Below, in pieces: positions 31,091 through 42,754 of a stretch of DNA of 64,000 nt. Source of the DNA: Undaria pinnatifida (taxonomy: Eukaryota > Sar > Phaeophyceae > Laminariales > Alariaceae); the NCBI GenBank assembly GCA_012845835.1, contig JABAKD010000001.1:14043684-14107683 (forward strand), written 5' to 3'. Both the position numbers and the translations under genes were made by a program. The notes below the pieces were generated by a model. It ran no database searches, was not told the DNA's origin, and saw only the letters and a program-made list of their open reading frames with translations. Each line of letters starts with the position of its first letter. The stretch's first letter is position 1.

Positions 31091-31385
31091 AACTCAGATC
31101 CAGGGTCACTAAGCAGGCTCTCCTCCCCCCTCCCCACTACGGCACAAGACAACGTTTTAACCACGATAAGTACTTAGCCGTTTCTTCCCTCGCCGACTCG
31201 CATCGAATGTCGTCTCCCCACTCTGCAAGGCGCTCTCAGCGCAGTTGATTCCTTACTCTTTTTTTTGCGAGGTAAACTTTAAATATATTCGAACGTCCGA
31301 CTTATGTGGGATTCGAACCCCAGCACCAACTCTATTCGTAGTGTAAATGAGATCCGAGGGTAACCATTGGACCAAGGCGACCGGC
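31091..31385 (-). repeat. SINE-1 copy a (tRNA-derived, head and body)
   Basis: On the minus strand the head has a consensus A box TGGTCCAATGG (31364-31374) and B box GGTTCGAATCC (31308-31318). The body contains the complement of CTCCCCACTACGGCAC and CGACTCGCATCGAATG. A TTTTTTTT stretch separates head and body on plus. Pol III transcription from the head is expected for this type of element. It is not a tRNA gene, because the acceptor arm does not close. Confidence 0.78.
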
Positions 31386-31624
31386 TGACAACGACCCAAG
31401 TAACACACAAACAACGCAGCTTCCGAAGATGAGCATTGACCTGAAATTCGTCGAACTCACGGCTGACGTCCTTGATATATTTTTCATAAAATACATATTC
31501 TTACAAAACTCGGAAAGTTTCACGAACAGGAGTGATCGTGTTAGACTCACAGCCAGGTTACATTTTGCTCAAATCGCGTTTATTATTGCTCGCACTTTTC
31601 CTTACTCCTTCTCCTTCCCTAGAC

Positions 31625-31800
31625 GTAACTCAGATCCGGGGTCACTAAGAAGACTTTCCTCCCCCTTCCCCACCACGGCACATGACTACGTTTTAACCAC
31701 GAGAAGACCTCACCACTTCCTCCCCACGCCGACTAGCATCGAATGTCGTCTCCCCATTCTGCGAGGCGCTCTCAGCAGTTGATCCCTTACTTTTTTTTGC
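31625..31800 (-). repeat. SINE-1 copy b, body only
   Basis: Same body as copy a, with the preceding ATTTTGCTCAAATC[GT]CGT shared as well (31051 and 31561). It ends at CAGGTAAACCTTAAATATAC without a head. A new repeat, TAGTGCAGGT, starts there. Confidence 0.75.
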
Positions 31801-31819
31801 AGGTAAACCTTAAATATAC

Positions 31820-32840
31820 AGTACTGGGTCCTCTATAGTACAGGTCGCATAGTGCAGGTAAAATCTCTGGACACAGACAGCGCCCTCGATAGTGCAGGAC
31901 CTGCACTATTGAGCAGGACCTGCACTTTTGAGGCAGGTCCCGATATAGTGCAGGTTGGGCACCGCGGTGCCCCGCAATAGTGCAGGTTGGACATACACTC
32001 ACGGACAGACAGACAGCGGACAGATGCAACACAGAAACGAGGGTACACGTGCTGCTGCGGACCCGACGAACTCTACGCAACGCAGAGGCGCACCATGCCT
32101 CGTGCAGACGGTGAAATGTGCCATCAACAAGACAGAACGCCGCAAGTCCCTCGTGGCCACGTCTGTCAGAGAGGATGTGGCGGGCGGCTTCACGGTAATT
32201 GCAGCAGCATGTTTGACGACCACGAAACGAAGCGCATCTGCAGCACGTGCGTCGGTGACGCTGGCAAGCGCAAAGCGACATCAGCTGAGGGTGCTGAGGG
32301 GCGAACCATCTAAAAAAACGAAGGGGGGGAGTGAGAAGGGTTCTCGTTCTCGGGCGCGGCCGGACAACAACGCGAAGCTTGAGACTCTCAAGTTCGTTGC
32401 GACGTTGTGAAGGCGGGGGGTACATGGTTGTTTGTTTTCTTGCGGTGCGCCAGGCAGACATGAGGAAGTTTTGTCACCAGGTAACGGGAGCGGGGGGCAG
32501 TAGTACATAGTTGCTCATTTTTTTGCAGTGCGCTTCCTGACGTGTTTCTTTTTCTGCTTTGTCTTTTCCTATCTTGCAACATCGAAGGAAGGCAACGAGG
32601 ACTGAGATGGAGCTTCGTCCACTACTAATACATAATTTCGATCCAGTTTGTACTCTGTATCCCCGCAAAGCGTGAGCGCCACACCATGAAGCCAAACAGT
32701 GCCTCATCCTGCACTATTGAGGTATATTCAACACCTCAATGGTGCCGAACCTGCACGATTGAGGCACTCTTATGAGTAGTGCAGGTGCCCGCTATAGTGC
32801 AGGTAACATCTCTGGACACACCCCTGCACAATAGCAGGCC
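31820..32840. repeat. TAGTGCAGGT repeat clusters flanking a ~650-bp unit
   Basis: The word ATAGTGCAGGT and its complement ACCTGCACTAT occur many times at 31830-31990 and 32700-32830. The phrase ATAGTGCAGGTAA[AC]ATCTC followed by TGGACACA is found at both ends (about 31849 and 32796) in direct orientation. This looks like the terminal or subterminal repeats of a small transposon. Confidence 0.7.
31987..32313 (+). CDS. Cys/His-rich ORF between the TAGTGCAGGT clusters
   Basis: The reading frame (an ATG lies near 32094) contains EMCHQQDRT, HVCQRGCGGRLHGNC and RICSTCVG, a C-x2-C-type zinc-binding pattern such as ends some DNA transposases. The frame is short, about 108 codons, and an overlapping longer frame exists at 31955-32410. 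I cannot assign a family. The surroundings suggest a transposase remnant. Confidence 0.3.
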   Translation: MDIHSRTDRQRTDATQKRGYTCCCGPDELYATQRRTMPRADGEMCHQQDRTPQVPRGHVCQRGCGGRLHGNCSSMFDDHETKRICSTCVGDAGKRKATSAEGAEGRTI

Positions 32841-32849
32841 CAGTTTTTT

Positions 32850-33070
32850 TTTTTTTTTTTATCCTCCGGCGGATGGGGAAAAAAAAAGCTTTACGAAGCT
32901 CACCACACTTCCACGTATTTTCATACGCGTCGTGTGTCGATTTAACTCAGTTGCTTTCGCAGCCCAAGGCTAGCTGGCGCACCCTTCGGGTCCCATTGTA
33001 GGTATAGCGTAAGCTGTCCCTATCAGTGGTCTTCGTTACAACCCCGGCAGCGCAAGCTGCCGTTGTATAC
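32850..33070 (+). repeat. Repeat family D, copy 1
   Basis: Shares CGGCGGATGGGGA, ACGTCGTGTGTCGATTTAAC (CGCGTCGTG here), GCTAGCTGGCGC and CCTATCAGTGGTC with 59160-59430. A shorter piece is at 56424-56480 and an inverted piece at 62885-62945. A T18 run precedes it. Confidence 0.75.
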
Positions 33071-33202
33071 GGGTGCGTGTGTATGTCGACCCGGCCTGTC
33101 CCCTGAGGGTCAGTTTCGGTGGAGATAGCCACCCGGAATGTCATCTTTCCGGGTAGTGTGGGACTTGCGCAAGCTCAAATAGCGGGCTCAGTACTCTGTA
33201 TC

Positions 33203-33300
33203 CTAACGTCCGACTTGGATGGGATTCGAACCCAGAGCAAACTATATTCATATTATAAATAACATCCGAGGGTAACCTCTAGACCACCGAGGCGACCGGC
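33203..33300 (-). repeat. SINE-1 copy c, head
   Basis: Minus-strand A box GTGGTCTAGAGG and B box GGGTTCGAATCCC are clear. The flank after the head (GACAACGACC, AGTTCCACGAACGGGAGTGA) is shared with the flank of copy a at 31388-31530, so a larger unit was duplicated. Confidence 0.78.
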
Positions 33301-35190
33301 TGACAACGACCGGGTGGTAAGCAACACACAATTAGTCTTAATATTTTACTTGCAACGTGGAAAGTTCCACGAACGGGAGTGATCGTGTTAGACTCACGAC
33401 CAGGTGCCCATGACACTGCTGTGGTATCATACGTATTCGTGGAACAGAAAGAAGAATGTTGGTGTTGTTCCCTCGCATAATCAAGTCCGTGCATGCGCTG
33501 TGCGCTCGCGGCAGAATTTGGAATTTATAGAGTAGTGGACGTATTTCTGAAACAACAGATCATACCAGTACAAGATTGGCACTCATGTCATTCATTTTTT
33601 CTTTGCGTTCGTGACGTTGACCGGACATGCATTCGTACGTACCAGGTACGTATTGCTGTTCCCCAACGCTGCAAACGTGCAGGCGACGCTTCTTTTGAGC
33701 TGCTTCCTTTTGTTTCACTTTTTGAAGCTGAAGACAACCCGTGAAATAAACAAAAAAATGGGGGAGGTCTCTGGGACGTGGAACATTTTTGGAGCAAATC
33801 TGACTCCAACGATGTTTGCACGTACAATCAGAAAATTCTGTGCGCCCACAGACAAGCGAATTGAAACTTGTAGTAAGTAGTCTACAGCCGACACCGCCAC
33901 AAGACTTTTTTCATCTCTTCTTTTTATAATCGCTTGTTTAACTTGTTTACCTTTCAGCTCAACTCGTAAGAGGTTGTACCCTCAGCGACCCTCTGGACAA
34001 GCCGTGGGCACAGGTGTGTTGCCTTCTCTCTGGGTACTTGCCTTCATTTCATCTCGCATAGGGCTCAAGCAACTTTACTTTTTTTCAGGCTCGTCGACTT
34101 CCTTCGTCCATTTTTTCTAACGCACGCTATCCCCCTTTCCGTCATTGACCTTTTGTAAGAAATATTTCAACTAAATATGAAGGGGGCAGAAAAAGGAGGC
34201 CCATGAATCAGTGCAACTAGCGATTTGACAATGCCAAGAGGTACTTGTGCGGAGCTGATTGCCCTGTCTGTGCTGTGCTGTATGTTGGCGATGTCACGTT
34301 CTGATCGGCAGTACAGTGGTAGTCCTGGTGTGCTTGGCGAAGAAAAATACGCGAAGAGGACCGAGATAGAGGACAAAATCAACGACGAAATATGAACGCA
34401 ATTAGACCAGCACACACGGTGGTACCTGGTACCTGGCACTTGGCCCAATACCTGCTGCCTGGTGGTGCTCTGTTCTCACGAAAGCGCAGGGCTTTGCTCC
34501 GCGGGCGGCTGACGCCGCCCGCTACGCTCGCGGAAGGAAGAGTGCAACTGAAATATGTAAAGGGGGCAGGAAGAAGAGGCCCGTGAATATTCGGTGCAAA
34601 CAGCGACGTGATGATGCCTAGAGGTGCTGGTGCAGAGCTAATTGCCCTGCGCTGTGCTGGGTGCTTGTTGGTGTCACGTTCTCAACGGCAGTACGTGTAA
34701 TTAGTAAAAAACTGGCTGTTTTGTTGTTGTGGTGATGATCGTGATGACCGAGCCAGGCCGAGCTGCTGTGCCGCAACTCATCTAGCGGGGCCATCGCCAC
34801 CTCCGCCCCCGCTGCTGCTGCGGTGCTGCTACTGCGCTGCTGCTGCTGCTGCTGCTGTGCTGCCATTCGTCTGATGGTGTTGTGCTGGCCTGCCCCTGTC
34901 GGTGAGTCTAGGTGCTACCGCACCATGTGTGAATTCAAAATTTAATGTTGCCTCCCCGCTCCGCGCCTGTGATCGGGAGGACGTATACCTGGTGCGCTTT
35001 TTCTGCGATTCGTTCACCGCAAACACAACCAAGAGCATGCCGGAGTAAATCTGCATTTTTTCTAGCATGACGGAACGATTTTTAGTGAAAAGTTTTAACG
35101 CAACCACTCGATTATGTCATTTATTCATCAATTGTCCCCTCTAAAGTTCCAAAAGGCCGAATGGGTTCTACATAGCCGCGTCTCATCTGT
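33301..35190. other. No supported gene; repeat fragments
   Basis: 33955-34150 is an inverted SINE-2 body (CTCTGGACAAGCCGTGGGCA). 34150-34340 and 34550-34690 are imperfect direct repeats (AAATATGAAGGGGGCAGAAA versus AAATATGTAAAGGGGGCAGG, then GGCCC[AG]TGAAT). A (GCT)n run lies at 34838-34862. 33470-33490 has a fragment of the copia target repeat. Confidence 0.6.
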
Positions 35191-35194
35191 ACCA

Positions 35195-36120
35195 GGCGTG
35201 TGAGGAATTTTATTTGTCGTTTTCAAGCAAGCGGTTGCGTTGACATATAGTCTACTACCTGGCTTGATGTAAAGGAAAGGAACACCACTCAGCGATCATC
35301 TACTACACGCTAGGACATGTTTTCATGAGCACCACTAACAAGAGCACCAGGCATGGACGCGACATCTACAGGACCACAACATCTTCGACGACAGTGGGGA
35401 GAAAACCGAGGGCGTATATTCATACACTAGATAGAAATAATGTGAAAAGGAAGTACAGACAGATGTGTTCACTCTGCGGTAGACCACGCTACCAACCTAT
35501 CACGCAGGGTATTTCGTGCCTACCTTCTGTCTTCATAATCGCCTGACAACCTCTACCAAACGCAGTAGCATATGCCTAACGAAGTAAAGTCACCCTCGTG
35601 TTCAACAGTGGTGACATTGCATGCCCACATCACCTCGCTTGTTGTATTTGTAAGATGTATTTCTGTCTCAGAATTGACGACCTCAAAGCCCCCCATCGGC
35701 ACGGGTAAAAATCATTGTCATAAAATCGTACATTTGAGCCAATAATAATGTGAAAAGGAAGTACAGCCAGATATGTTGACATTGCGGTAGACCACACTAC
35801 CAACCTATTTTGTCTAGGTAGGGCATTTCGTACATACCGTCTGCATGATCGCCTCCCAACGTATGCCAAACGAAGTATAACTAACGAAGTAACGTAATTG
35901 AGTGCGGATACACCAAGCGTTCCTTTCAAAACACTGACGATTCGCACTTCCCCCTCTCATGCTTAATTAATGGTGACAATTCATGACCACATCACCTCGC
36001 CTGTTGTATCTTGCAATATGTACCTCTTTCATATAATTAGCGATGTCAGAACATAATGGCAACTATTGATACATGGTTGTACCTATCGATTGAAATATTC
36101 TATCTTGCGATCCATGTTAC
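35195..36120 (+). repeat. Segmental duplication, copy 1 (pair with 42755-44410)
   Basis: 35195-35525 matches 42755-43085 through ordered words such as CAAGCGGTTGCGTTG, GGCATGGACGCGACATCTAC, CATCTTCGACGACAGTGGGG and GGTATTTCGTGCCT. The continuation to about 36060 matches 43295-44400. This copy has no MITE where copy 2 carries one. Confidence 0.88.
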
Positions 36121-36239
36121 AATATCAAATTATGAAGCTTTAACTCGATATTTACTACCCCTGAAGATTGTGTTGCATACCACATCTAATTAAAATCTTG
36201 TAGAAAAATAAACAATACGAGGCAGGTGATTTAAAGTGT

Positions 36240-37300
36240 CTTCTTGCTACAACCGTCAGATTTGTCCCCTTTAAGGATTTGTAGTTTCTGCGCACATGTA
36301 TATTGAAGTGTCCCGCACGCCCCCTCGCTCCCCCGATCCCTCTTGTTCAAACGCCCCACCTAAAATCAAAATTTATCAGAGTAGTAAACCACTACCAGCC
36401 AGATGATATCACCTCATTATCTTTCTAGCCATCCATGCCGTATCTCCAATTTAAATCCCCCCCCCCCACCTCCCTTTTTTTTCCCCCGCTATTTTGTTCA
36501 AACGCCCCACCTACAATCGAAACCGGCCAGAGTAATAAACACTTATACGCAATTGATATCACATTATTATCTCTCTAGCCATCCATGACATAGCTTTCAT
36601 TCATCCCCCCCCCAACGCCCCCTCCTTCCCCACCACCCGCACGATCGCCTAGACCTAGCACCATGCGTATAGCAAGCCCCTACATATAAGCGTAATACGC
36701 GCGATCGGAGTATCACACACAAGCTTGGAAAGATGAGGTTCGACCAAATCTTCGATCTCACAGCTGGAGCGTATTTTTGAAAAATATGTGACGTAAACCT
36801 CTTGAACCCCTTCCCCACCCTCCCCCCCCTCCGCCCTTTTTTTCTTTTTTTCTGCTCCCTCTTGCTCAAACGCCTCACCTGACATCGAAATCTGCCACAG
36901 TAATAAGCACTTCCACACGCACTTGATATCACCTCATTATCTTTCTAGAGCCAATCCTGCCGCTGCTGCAATTTCCCCCCCCCCACCCCCCCCACCCCTC
37001 CTTTCCCACCACCCGCACCATCGCCTAGACCTAGCACCACGCGTATAGCAAACCCCTACATCTATGCGACCTAATAATGTTGTTGAAAAAAAACTTCCGC
37101 CCCCACCCCACTCCCTCCCCCCACCCCCACGCCCACCCCCACCCCCTCGAACGCTCCGCCCTCTCCTCACTGGTTGTACGATTTACAGGATATTTATAAT
37201 AATCTGGTGCATTCTTTCCAAAACCGTCAGATGTATCCCTTGAAGGATTTATAGCTTCCACGCACAGATTGAGCTGCTCCGCCCGTCCCCCCCCCCCCCC
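36240..37300. repeat. Tandem-like array of family A 5' modules and poly-C tracts
   Basis: Modules CGTCAGATTTGTCCCC, GATTTATAG[CT]TTCC[GA]CGCACA and CGCCTAGACCTAGCACCA recur at intervals of roughly 290-400 bp. They are separated by poly-C runs (about 36450-36475, 36605-36612, 36968-36995, 37287-37310). 36691-36772 is a family A 3' part. Confidence 0.75.
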
Positions 37301-37378
37301 CCCCCCGCTCCCTCTTGATCAAACCCAGTCCCCCACGCTCTTGAAAACTCCGCCCTCCCATCACCTGTTATTCGACCT

Positions 37379-37643
37379 ACAGGATTCACTTGATGAACTA
37401 ATGCATTTCCTTCCACAGCTGTCAGATTATGTCCCCCTCAAAAACGGGTTTTATAGTTTCCGCGCACAGACTGACTAAAATCACCCTGTTGACACTGATA
37501 GCTACACTGTAGCTGTAAGGGGAGTCGCCGACCTATATCCTTGATGAGAACACACGACCCGTAATACGCGCGATCGGAGCATCACACACAGCTTGCAAAG
37601 ATGAGTTTCGACAAAATCTTCGATCGATCTCACAGCCGGAGTG
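37379..37643 (+). repeat. Repeat family A, near full-length copy
   Basis: Same order of words as at 25686, with a CGAT duplication near the end (CTTCGATCGATCTCACAG). Conservation of both halves makes this a useful reference copy. Confidence 0.88.
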
Positions 37644-37654
37644 TAATTTATTCT

Positions 37655-37775
37655 TAGAACAATGTGCCCATGGCAGGTTAGCTTGCCCCGCGGCCGAAAG
37701 TGCGAGACGAAACACTCGGGCGCCGGAGAGCAGCGAGCCAAAAAAAAAACGAAGATTATATTTTACATATGCATG
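37655..37775 (+). repeat. Dispersed repeat, inverted partner at 50565-50680
   Basis: Shares CGCGGCCGAAAGTGCGAGA, an AAAAC run and GAAGATTATATTTTACATA with the reverse complement of 50565-50680. Confidence 0.75.
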
Positions 37776-38478
37776 TTGATAAGAAGGTTTCGAACCGGGA
37801 TTCTTGACTTGTTGGTAGGGACGAGACTGACCTACTACTCCACAGCAGTCCACAGGGAACGCCTGCTCACAACATTGAAAAAATGAAGTAACAGGAATGC
37901 TCAAGTTGTGATCACAACACACTAAATAAACTCCTCTTTGGACGCGATATCGTCTAGGATGAAGATAGGTGGAAAGCGGAAATGTCTGTTTTAATAACAA
38001 ACTCTTCACTCGATGTACCCGGGTATCTACCGGGCGAGTATGACCAAGAGAGTGAGGGTTGGCGCGCGCGAGTATTTTGGAGTGGATACCTTGCTTCGTA
38101 CACACACCCGATATTTACGCACTGCTGTAACCGAGCGCCACGCAAACCAGTGGGCGGTGCACCCCATGTATTTGCTGTTTTTGACGCTGAAAATGGCCGG
38201 TGAGGATAAATGTGGATGAGAAGGAAATCTAAAACGAAGGAATATAGGTGGAACGCGAGAGAACAAGATTGACTGTGCGGCCGCTATTACTCTGAGGTGA
38301 CATCATATATAGCTCTATTGTATCATACGAATAGCAAGTATTTTACGAACGAGCATCGCCAACGTCCTTCACAAAACAAGGATCGTTTTCACTGCACCAA
38401 CTGAAGGGGAATTTTATTTGTTGCCCATGCAGGCAAGGTACTGTTGTTGGAAAGTGTCGCGTCTCGCCTTAGCAGCTA

Positions 38479-39543
38479 ATGGAAACGAGGAGGAATCCCC
38501 CCCCGAGGAACAGCAGTGCGCATGCTGTTCGTCGTACGCCGACTTCAAGAACTCGGACGAGAGAGGAAAACCCTTTGTTCATCATGTGCCTCATCGACCT
38601 GCAGAAAGGTTATGAGTCTGTCGACCGAGAGCCGCTGCGGGAAGTGCTCGCCCGTTTCGGCGTACCATGCAAGATGCTCGCATTTATCCGCCAACTCCAC
38701 GACGGCATGCGGGCTCGCGTGCGTACGGAAACGGTGAGCACTCGGGATGGTTCAACGTCCCGTGGGGTCTTCGGCAGGGTTGCGTACTACCGCTGTTGCT
38801 AGTCAGCAGGTTATCGCCCCTCTGCGTTACATGCGGTCCTCGTTCGCTTCAGCGACAACGTAGTAGGCATGATGCAGAACCTAGTACACCCCGATGGCGA
38901 TGGGGCTGGTAGAGTCAAGTCACCGTTGTTATGCTTGTGGAGGACCGCGTGGGGCATGCTTTACGCCGAGACGATGCAGGCATTTTCTCGAAATCGGCAG
39001 AGGGGCTTGCTAAATTGACGAGTCATTGTGACCGTCTTCCGAGCAGCAGGCCGGGATGCAAAGTTCTGTGTTTGCAACAGCATGGTCTCCGTCTTACCTT
39101 CCGAAACCGCGAGGCCTGCAGCTTGGAAGGCTCCGTCGTTCGTCATCGAAGCCAGCAGGACAGAGGTACAAATAGACGATGCAGTTTCCATACCTCGGCG
39201 GCGTTATCCTCGAAAACGCTGGCTTCGTGGTTGAGATCAACCGACGGGTCCGACTCATGAGGGCATACTATTTGCGGTTCGGTCCAGATCTAGATACGAT
39301 ATGACGACCGCGCGGGGCAACCTGAAGATTCGCCTGCTGGAGTCCGAGGTAATTGAGAACCCGCGGTATGGGTGTATGACGTGGACCCTCAACGCGACTG
39401 ACTCTGACGAGAGCCTAAAATTGCACTTCGATATCCTCCGGCGAGTCCTTGGCTTCCAGCGTCGTGCGGACCACACATATCTCTCGTACGCCAAGGGCCT
39501 CAAGAATAGTGCTGTTAACAAACACAATGCTGAGTTAGTTTGA
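38479..39543 (+). pseudogene. Non-LTR (LINE) reverse transcriptase fragment 1
   Basis: Frames carry RT motif A (FIMCLIDLQKGYESVDREPL), motif B (GLRQGCVLPLLL in another frame near 38770), and a YADD region broken by an indel near 38960 (DDAGIFSKSAEGL in one frame). The end near 39440-39510 reads ILRRVLGFQRR, DHTYLSYAKGLK. The order is that of a LINE RT, and the C-terminal motifs match fragment 2 at 57.6 kb. It is 5'-truncated, with at least three frameshifts. No endonuclease domain or poly-A tail is visible. Confidence 0.8.
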
Positions 39544-39659
39544 TTATAGACTGCTTTGTAGATTCATGGCTATTTGATTTCTATCAAGGTCGTGATTAAT
39601 TATTTGTCTTTTGGTTGATAACATTAGAATCACGTTTGTTCTTGATTGTTATAGACGAA

Positions 39660-41040
39660 TGGAAGGCGCTTTCACGCAGCGACGCACTTTTTTAGAGACG
39701 ACGACACCTGCGGGCAGAACGGCACCCATCACCCGGTGCGCAGACTATCGGTTACAGGGGCGTGGGCCAACCGTGGCTTCAGCCATGAGCAACACCAGAA
39801 AGGGGAAGGGCAGGGCAGTAGCGGAAGCAGCGCTAAGCAGCGCAGCAACGGCGCTGAGCGCCACGAACGAGACCGAACGTGCGCCTTCGGCAAACTCTCC
39901 GCTCAAATTGCCGTCGTATTCCAAAGATAACCAACGATAAGGACGATGACCCCACCGACAGCGAGGTTGGGGTGTTGAGAGTCAAAAAGGCCGGTGACAA
40001 CCAGCCCTCTAGCCTCGACGAAGTGCAGAGAAGACCCCTGCCCTTGAGAACGCTCCAACGGTGTGGTAGCGTAAACCTCTGAACAAGTAGTCGAGTCTGT
40101 GGGATTCTTCCACCAGGGTATGGAGAGTGCGAAAGAAACAGCTAAGTCCACGGTGGAGGGCTGCTCAAAGCCTATTGCTATGTCGCAGGCGAGGTCCAAC
40201 CTATCCCAGCACATGGTCGATCACCACAACAGTTCCCCTTGCGCACACAGGAATATTCCTTGCGAACGTCGAGCAATCGGAGGAGGCGCTCAAGACAGCC
40301 GTAAAAGCTCCAATTCGCGACAAGGGTATGATGTGGTTCATGACGAGGGAGGACGAGTTGGCTTTACACCAGCGGTTGATTTTTCTTCGTCAACGGACAC
40401 AAGAGCGGTTCTGTAGTGGAGAAAAAGGGGGCAAGACCATGATGCGCGGGTTCACCAAGCGGCCAAGCTTACAGATCCCGTGCCGGAGGACACTGCACAC
40501 ACTGCTTACGCGATCTTGGCTGAGGCAAAATTAAAGGCTCTGTCGGCTGGCCGGGAGGTTTCCCGTACTTGCGACCGCTGGATGTCAGGAAATGGATTGG
40601 CCATACTGGGCGTGACACATTCGATCAATATAGACTTGAAGCTCGTGCTCGTCTGTGCGTTCTTCGATTACCATCCAGAAAGCCGCTTCTCGCAAGCGGC
40701 TCGAGAACGCACGCAGCGATATGCCGTCACCCACAGCGAGCGTGCGAAATGCGCTTGGTCCTCCCTGCGTGATGATCATGAAAGCGTTGGAGGGTTACGA
40801 AGGCGCAGAGGTCATGGAATAGAAAGTGCAGCGCCTGGGTGCCCCTCTCGGATGTTGGAGCCAGGACGAGATTATTTACCTCCCACATTGCCAGGATGGT
40901 TTCCAAATAGTTTTCGGTCCAAGCCTCGTCGCAGCATCGAAGCATTTGTTCTAACAGGCCGGCTTGCTGCCAAAAGACAAAGGGCACCTGCATGGCGGGA
41001 GACACAGGGGCCGACGTCATATTCCTTCACGAGATCCTGA
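39660..41040 (+). pseudogene. hAT-like transposase relic
   Basis: The frame at 40480-41040 contains VSRTCDRWMSGNGLAILGVTH followed by INIDLKLVLVCAFFDYH. This resembles the hAT core (D-x-W-T-S, then a surveyed H and L-x-x-x-x-F segment). Upstream, 40099-40416 has MSQARSNLSQHMVDHH, compatible with the end of a BED zinc finger. The remaining C-terminal region is frameshifted beyond about 40740. I saw no terminal inverted repeats or 8-bp target duplication. Assignment rests on one motif. Confidence 0.42.
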
Positions 41041-41560
41041 AACACAAGCCGTGGTAGCTTGCTGCAATTATGTCGTTGTTGTTCGTGTGCAAGCTGGAGG
41101 AGCGGAATGAATGAGCCTCGCAGGTCACGAGAGAGTCATGTGCTGCTGTTGCCCTCGAGCATCAAGCATTGAGCAGGAGATGGATGGAAAACAACAAGGA
41201 ATATATTGTGCGAACGCTTTATTGCTTACCTGGTACTTGTTTTGCGCGTACGCCATCTGCCAATCCCCCTCTAATCCATGGTGTACATACTCGACTTTGT
41301 GCACGCCCCAGGCTACGCAGCTTTAACACCAGGTACTGGTACGGTGTGGTTCAGAGAGTGTGCTCCACAAACTTTGGAATATGATGACCGCTCGAGGCGG
41401 TTTTCTCGGGTAGCATTTCTCGCCCCGAGCAAGTCGAGGACGCTCGAAAAACAATCCACGACCCACACTTTTGTAGCACCCAGGTCCCCCCCCCGGAAAG
41501 GGACGTTCTTTTTCGCCATATCGCCATTCAAGCTTCCACAGCGATGCATTTTACGATAGA
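41040..41560. other. No supported gene
   Basis: Anonymous sequence with one TACCTGGTA word at 41227 and a CACCAGGTACTGGTACGGTG palindrome-like stretch near 41329-41347. Confidence 0.45.
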
Positions 41561-41561
41561 C

Positions 41562-41790
41562 GTGCCCTACTCTTTTCCTGAGGTTTCTCAATTTGGGAGC
41601 TTAAGACCTCTCCCAAACACTGACTCGAAGCAAACCAAAGCTGCTACCGGAGGAAAAATCCCATAGGCTGTGGGGTACACGACGAAAATCGTGCGAATAG
41701 TGACGAATTTCCGACAATTTGAGGCTAAAGAGCCCCGTCATTCAGAAACCATTTCAGACGAAAATTGCTACCCCTCCAGATGTGCCCAAC
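41562..41790 (+). repeat. Repeat family C, copy 1
   Basis: Shares TTCCTGAGGTTTCTCAATTT, GACCTCTCCCA, CTGCTACCGGA and AGCCCCGTCATTCAGAAACC with copies at 54410-54645 and 60765-60985. Confidence 0.8.
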
Positions 41791-41967
41791 AGTCCAAATA
41801 CGCGGGACGAAGCCTATTTTCTGTGAATAGCTTCACAGCGGTGCCGCGGCGCCTTTCCACGAAGAAACCAAACACTTTTCAGGGAACTATTAATAACAAG
41901 TCGTTCTACGGTACAGCCCCCCCCCAACTTTTTCTCAACGAAATCGCCGGTTTCATATATATATAAA

Positions 41968-42320
41968 ACACGATTCTGATACAATACGATAATGAGCTCT
42001 AGAACAAAAAGTACGTGTGGAAAAAAACCACGTGGTTGCAAAACAAACAAGACAAAATAATATGTATTCGAAAACAACACCCTGATACAATACGATAACG
42101 AAACCTAGAACATCAACCAAAACGTACACGTGTAGAAAAACCTACGTGGTTACAAAATAACATGTATTCGAAAATACCGCTCCGAAACAACACGATAACA
42201 AAGTCTAGAACATAAACCAAAACATATACGTGTAACATCACAAACGCGGAAAGCACCACTTTGAAACAATACGATAACCGAGTCTAGAATATCAACCAAA
42301 ACATACGTGAAACAAAAACC
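41968..42320 (+). repeat. Diverged tandem repeat, four units of ~80-105 bp
   Basis: The word GA[TA]ACAA[TC]ACGATAA begins each unit (about 41979, 42084, 42185, 42262), followed by TCTAGAAC and ACATAAACCAAAACATA-like words. Two units contain CCACGTGG-like palindromes flanking an A run. Confidence 0.8.
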
Positions 42321-42754
42321 ACGCGGACATACGACACACTAGAACCATATATACGTCCGCATACGAACACCAGTCAAAAGGTGGAACCCATATACCATGG
42401 GTTCCAAATTGAGGTCCCTACGAGTCTGAAACATCACATAGTCCACATAGAGTCTTCACACAAACCTAAAAATGCGTTACAACTGCTCGTTGCCAAATGG
42501 CAGGTTCATCAAGAACGCAAGAACAAACAGAACGAGAGGCAGGGTAATCGAAGCAGCGCAAACCATTATAGCATTCGCCCACCACATCACCTCCTTTGAA
42601 ATTGGTTTTGGGCATCAGCGAACTGGGTCCAACGCATGCCCGTAGTGTCTTAGGTGGAGTGAGAAGCGGTAGTAAAAATCAAGTGCGCTGCTCGATAACC
42701 TGTTCCTGACCGTCGGTATACTGAACAATCTTCGGGCCGCGTCTTCTCTGTGTC

